Positions 63,927-64,000 of a stretch of 64,000 bases of DNA are shown here, piece after piece. Numbering within the stretch: the first letter of the stretch is position 1; the number at the start of each line of letters is the position of its first letter. The position numbers and the translations under genes are program-made. Below the pieces are notes generated by a model. It was given only the letters and a program-made list of their open reading frames with translations, searched no databases and was not told the DNA's origin. The DNA is from an uncultured Clostridia bacterium (GTDB lineage Bacteria > Bacillota > Clostridia > Oscillospirales > Acutalibacteraceae), in the NCBI GenBank assembly GCA_947585745.1, contig CANPXF010000006.1, positions 28,782-92,781 on the forward strand. The letters are read 5' to 3'.

Positions 63927-64000
63927 TGGCTCCCCCAACTGGGCTCGAACCAGTGACATCATGATTAACAGTCATGCGCTCTACCGACTGAGCTATGGAG
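63927..64000 (-). tRNA. tRNA-Asn (GUU), 5' end cut by the window edge
   Basis: The minus strand reads CTCCATAGCTCAGTCGG, an anticodon arm with CTGTTAA (anticodon GTT), the T-arm ACTGG-TTCGAGC-CCAGT and encoded CCA. Only about two bases of the acceptor 5' end lie outside the window. It precedes the 5S remnant by 22 bp. Confidence 0.93.

Overview
The window looks like a chromosomal segment from a low-GC, anaerobic gut Clostridia lineage, probably an Oscillospiraceae/Ruminococcaceae relative. This is inferred from AT-rich intergenic DNA with sigma-A type promoters, strong GGAGG ribosome sites, a sortase-built pilus, a FeoA-FeoB fusion and a fumarate-reductase type complex. No genus can be named from the sequence alone.

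Region 1 (1-18.2 kb, all minus strand) is a surface-glycan locus transcribed from one good promoter at 18262-18290. It starts with a small phosphoglycosyl transferase and several glycosyltransferases. It continues with two LicD phosphotransferase-family proteins, a cytidylyltransferase/oxidoreductase fusion and a class V aminotransferase. It ends with a Wzy-like membrane protein, two ATP-grasp ligases, a polysaccharide-deacetylase-like gene and a WbpA/B/D/E set predicted to make UDP-2,3-diacetamido-uronic acid. Three genes carry simple repeats at informative places: (G)9 in wbpD, (G)7 that splits the deacetylase gene, and (TA)5 that splits a GNAT gene. This suggests phase variation of the glycan.

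Region 2 (18.4-23.9 kb, minus) is a six-gene operon (SDR, acyl carrier protein, AMP-ligase, NeuD-like acyltransferase, LuxE-like and LuxC-like proteins) with its own promoter and terminator. It appears to activate and reduce an acyl group without any luciferase nearby.

Region 3 (24-41 kb) is mostly housekeeping: a small DUF6514-like gene, succinate dehydrogenase/fumarate reductase CAB, a patatin-like lipase, a four-PepSY-repeat exported protein beside a two-component system, three tRNAs (Ser-UGA, Ser-GCU, Arg-CCU), feoAB plus a Cys-rich partner, an FNT transporter, metY and a large secreted subtilase.

Region 4 (41.2-52.4 kb, minus) is a pilus operon: VWA/DUF11 tip protein, backbone pilin, class C sortase, minor pilin and a second sortase. 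Its promoter abuts a perfect 19-bp palindrome and is followed by a terminator-like leader hairpin. Beside it, on the plus strand, is a structured noncoding RNA closed by a 9-bp helix (52.57-52.76 kb).

Region 5 (53-59 kb) is an accessory, mobile-looking stretch: Sel1-repeat protein, BC1881-like small protein, an unknown protein, agmatine-deiminase-like enzyme and PcfJ-like protein. Decayed phage tape-measure and zinc-ribbon genes follow.

Region 6 (59.2-64 kb) holds two copies of a tRNA-Asn/5S rRNA unit with reciprocal decay: one keeps the 5S, the other keeps the tRNA. They flank a 4.4-kb islet encoding a small acidic protein, a membrane protein, an 824-residue HEVAH protein and a small trailing protein. 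I recognise no family for these; together with the repeat-bearing glycan locus, this islet is the best candidate here for an undescribed system.
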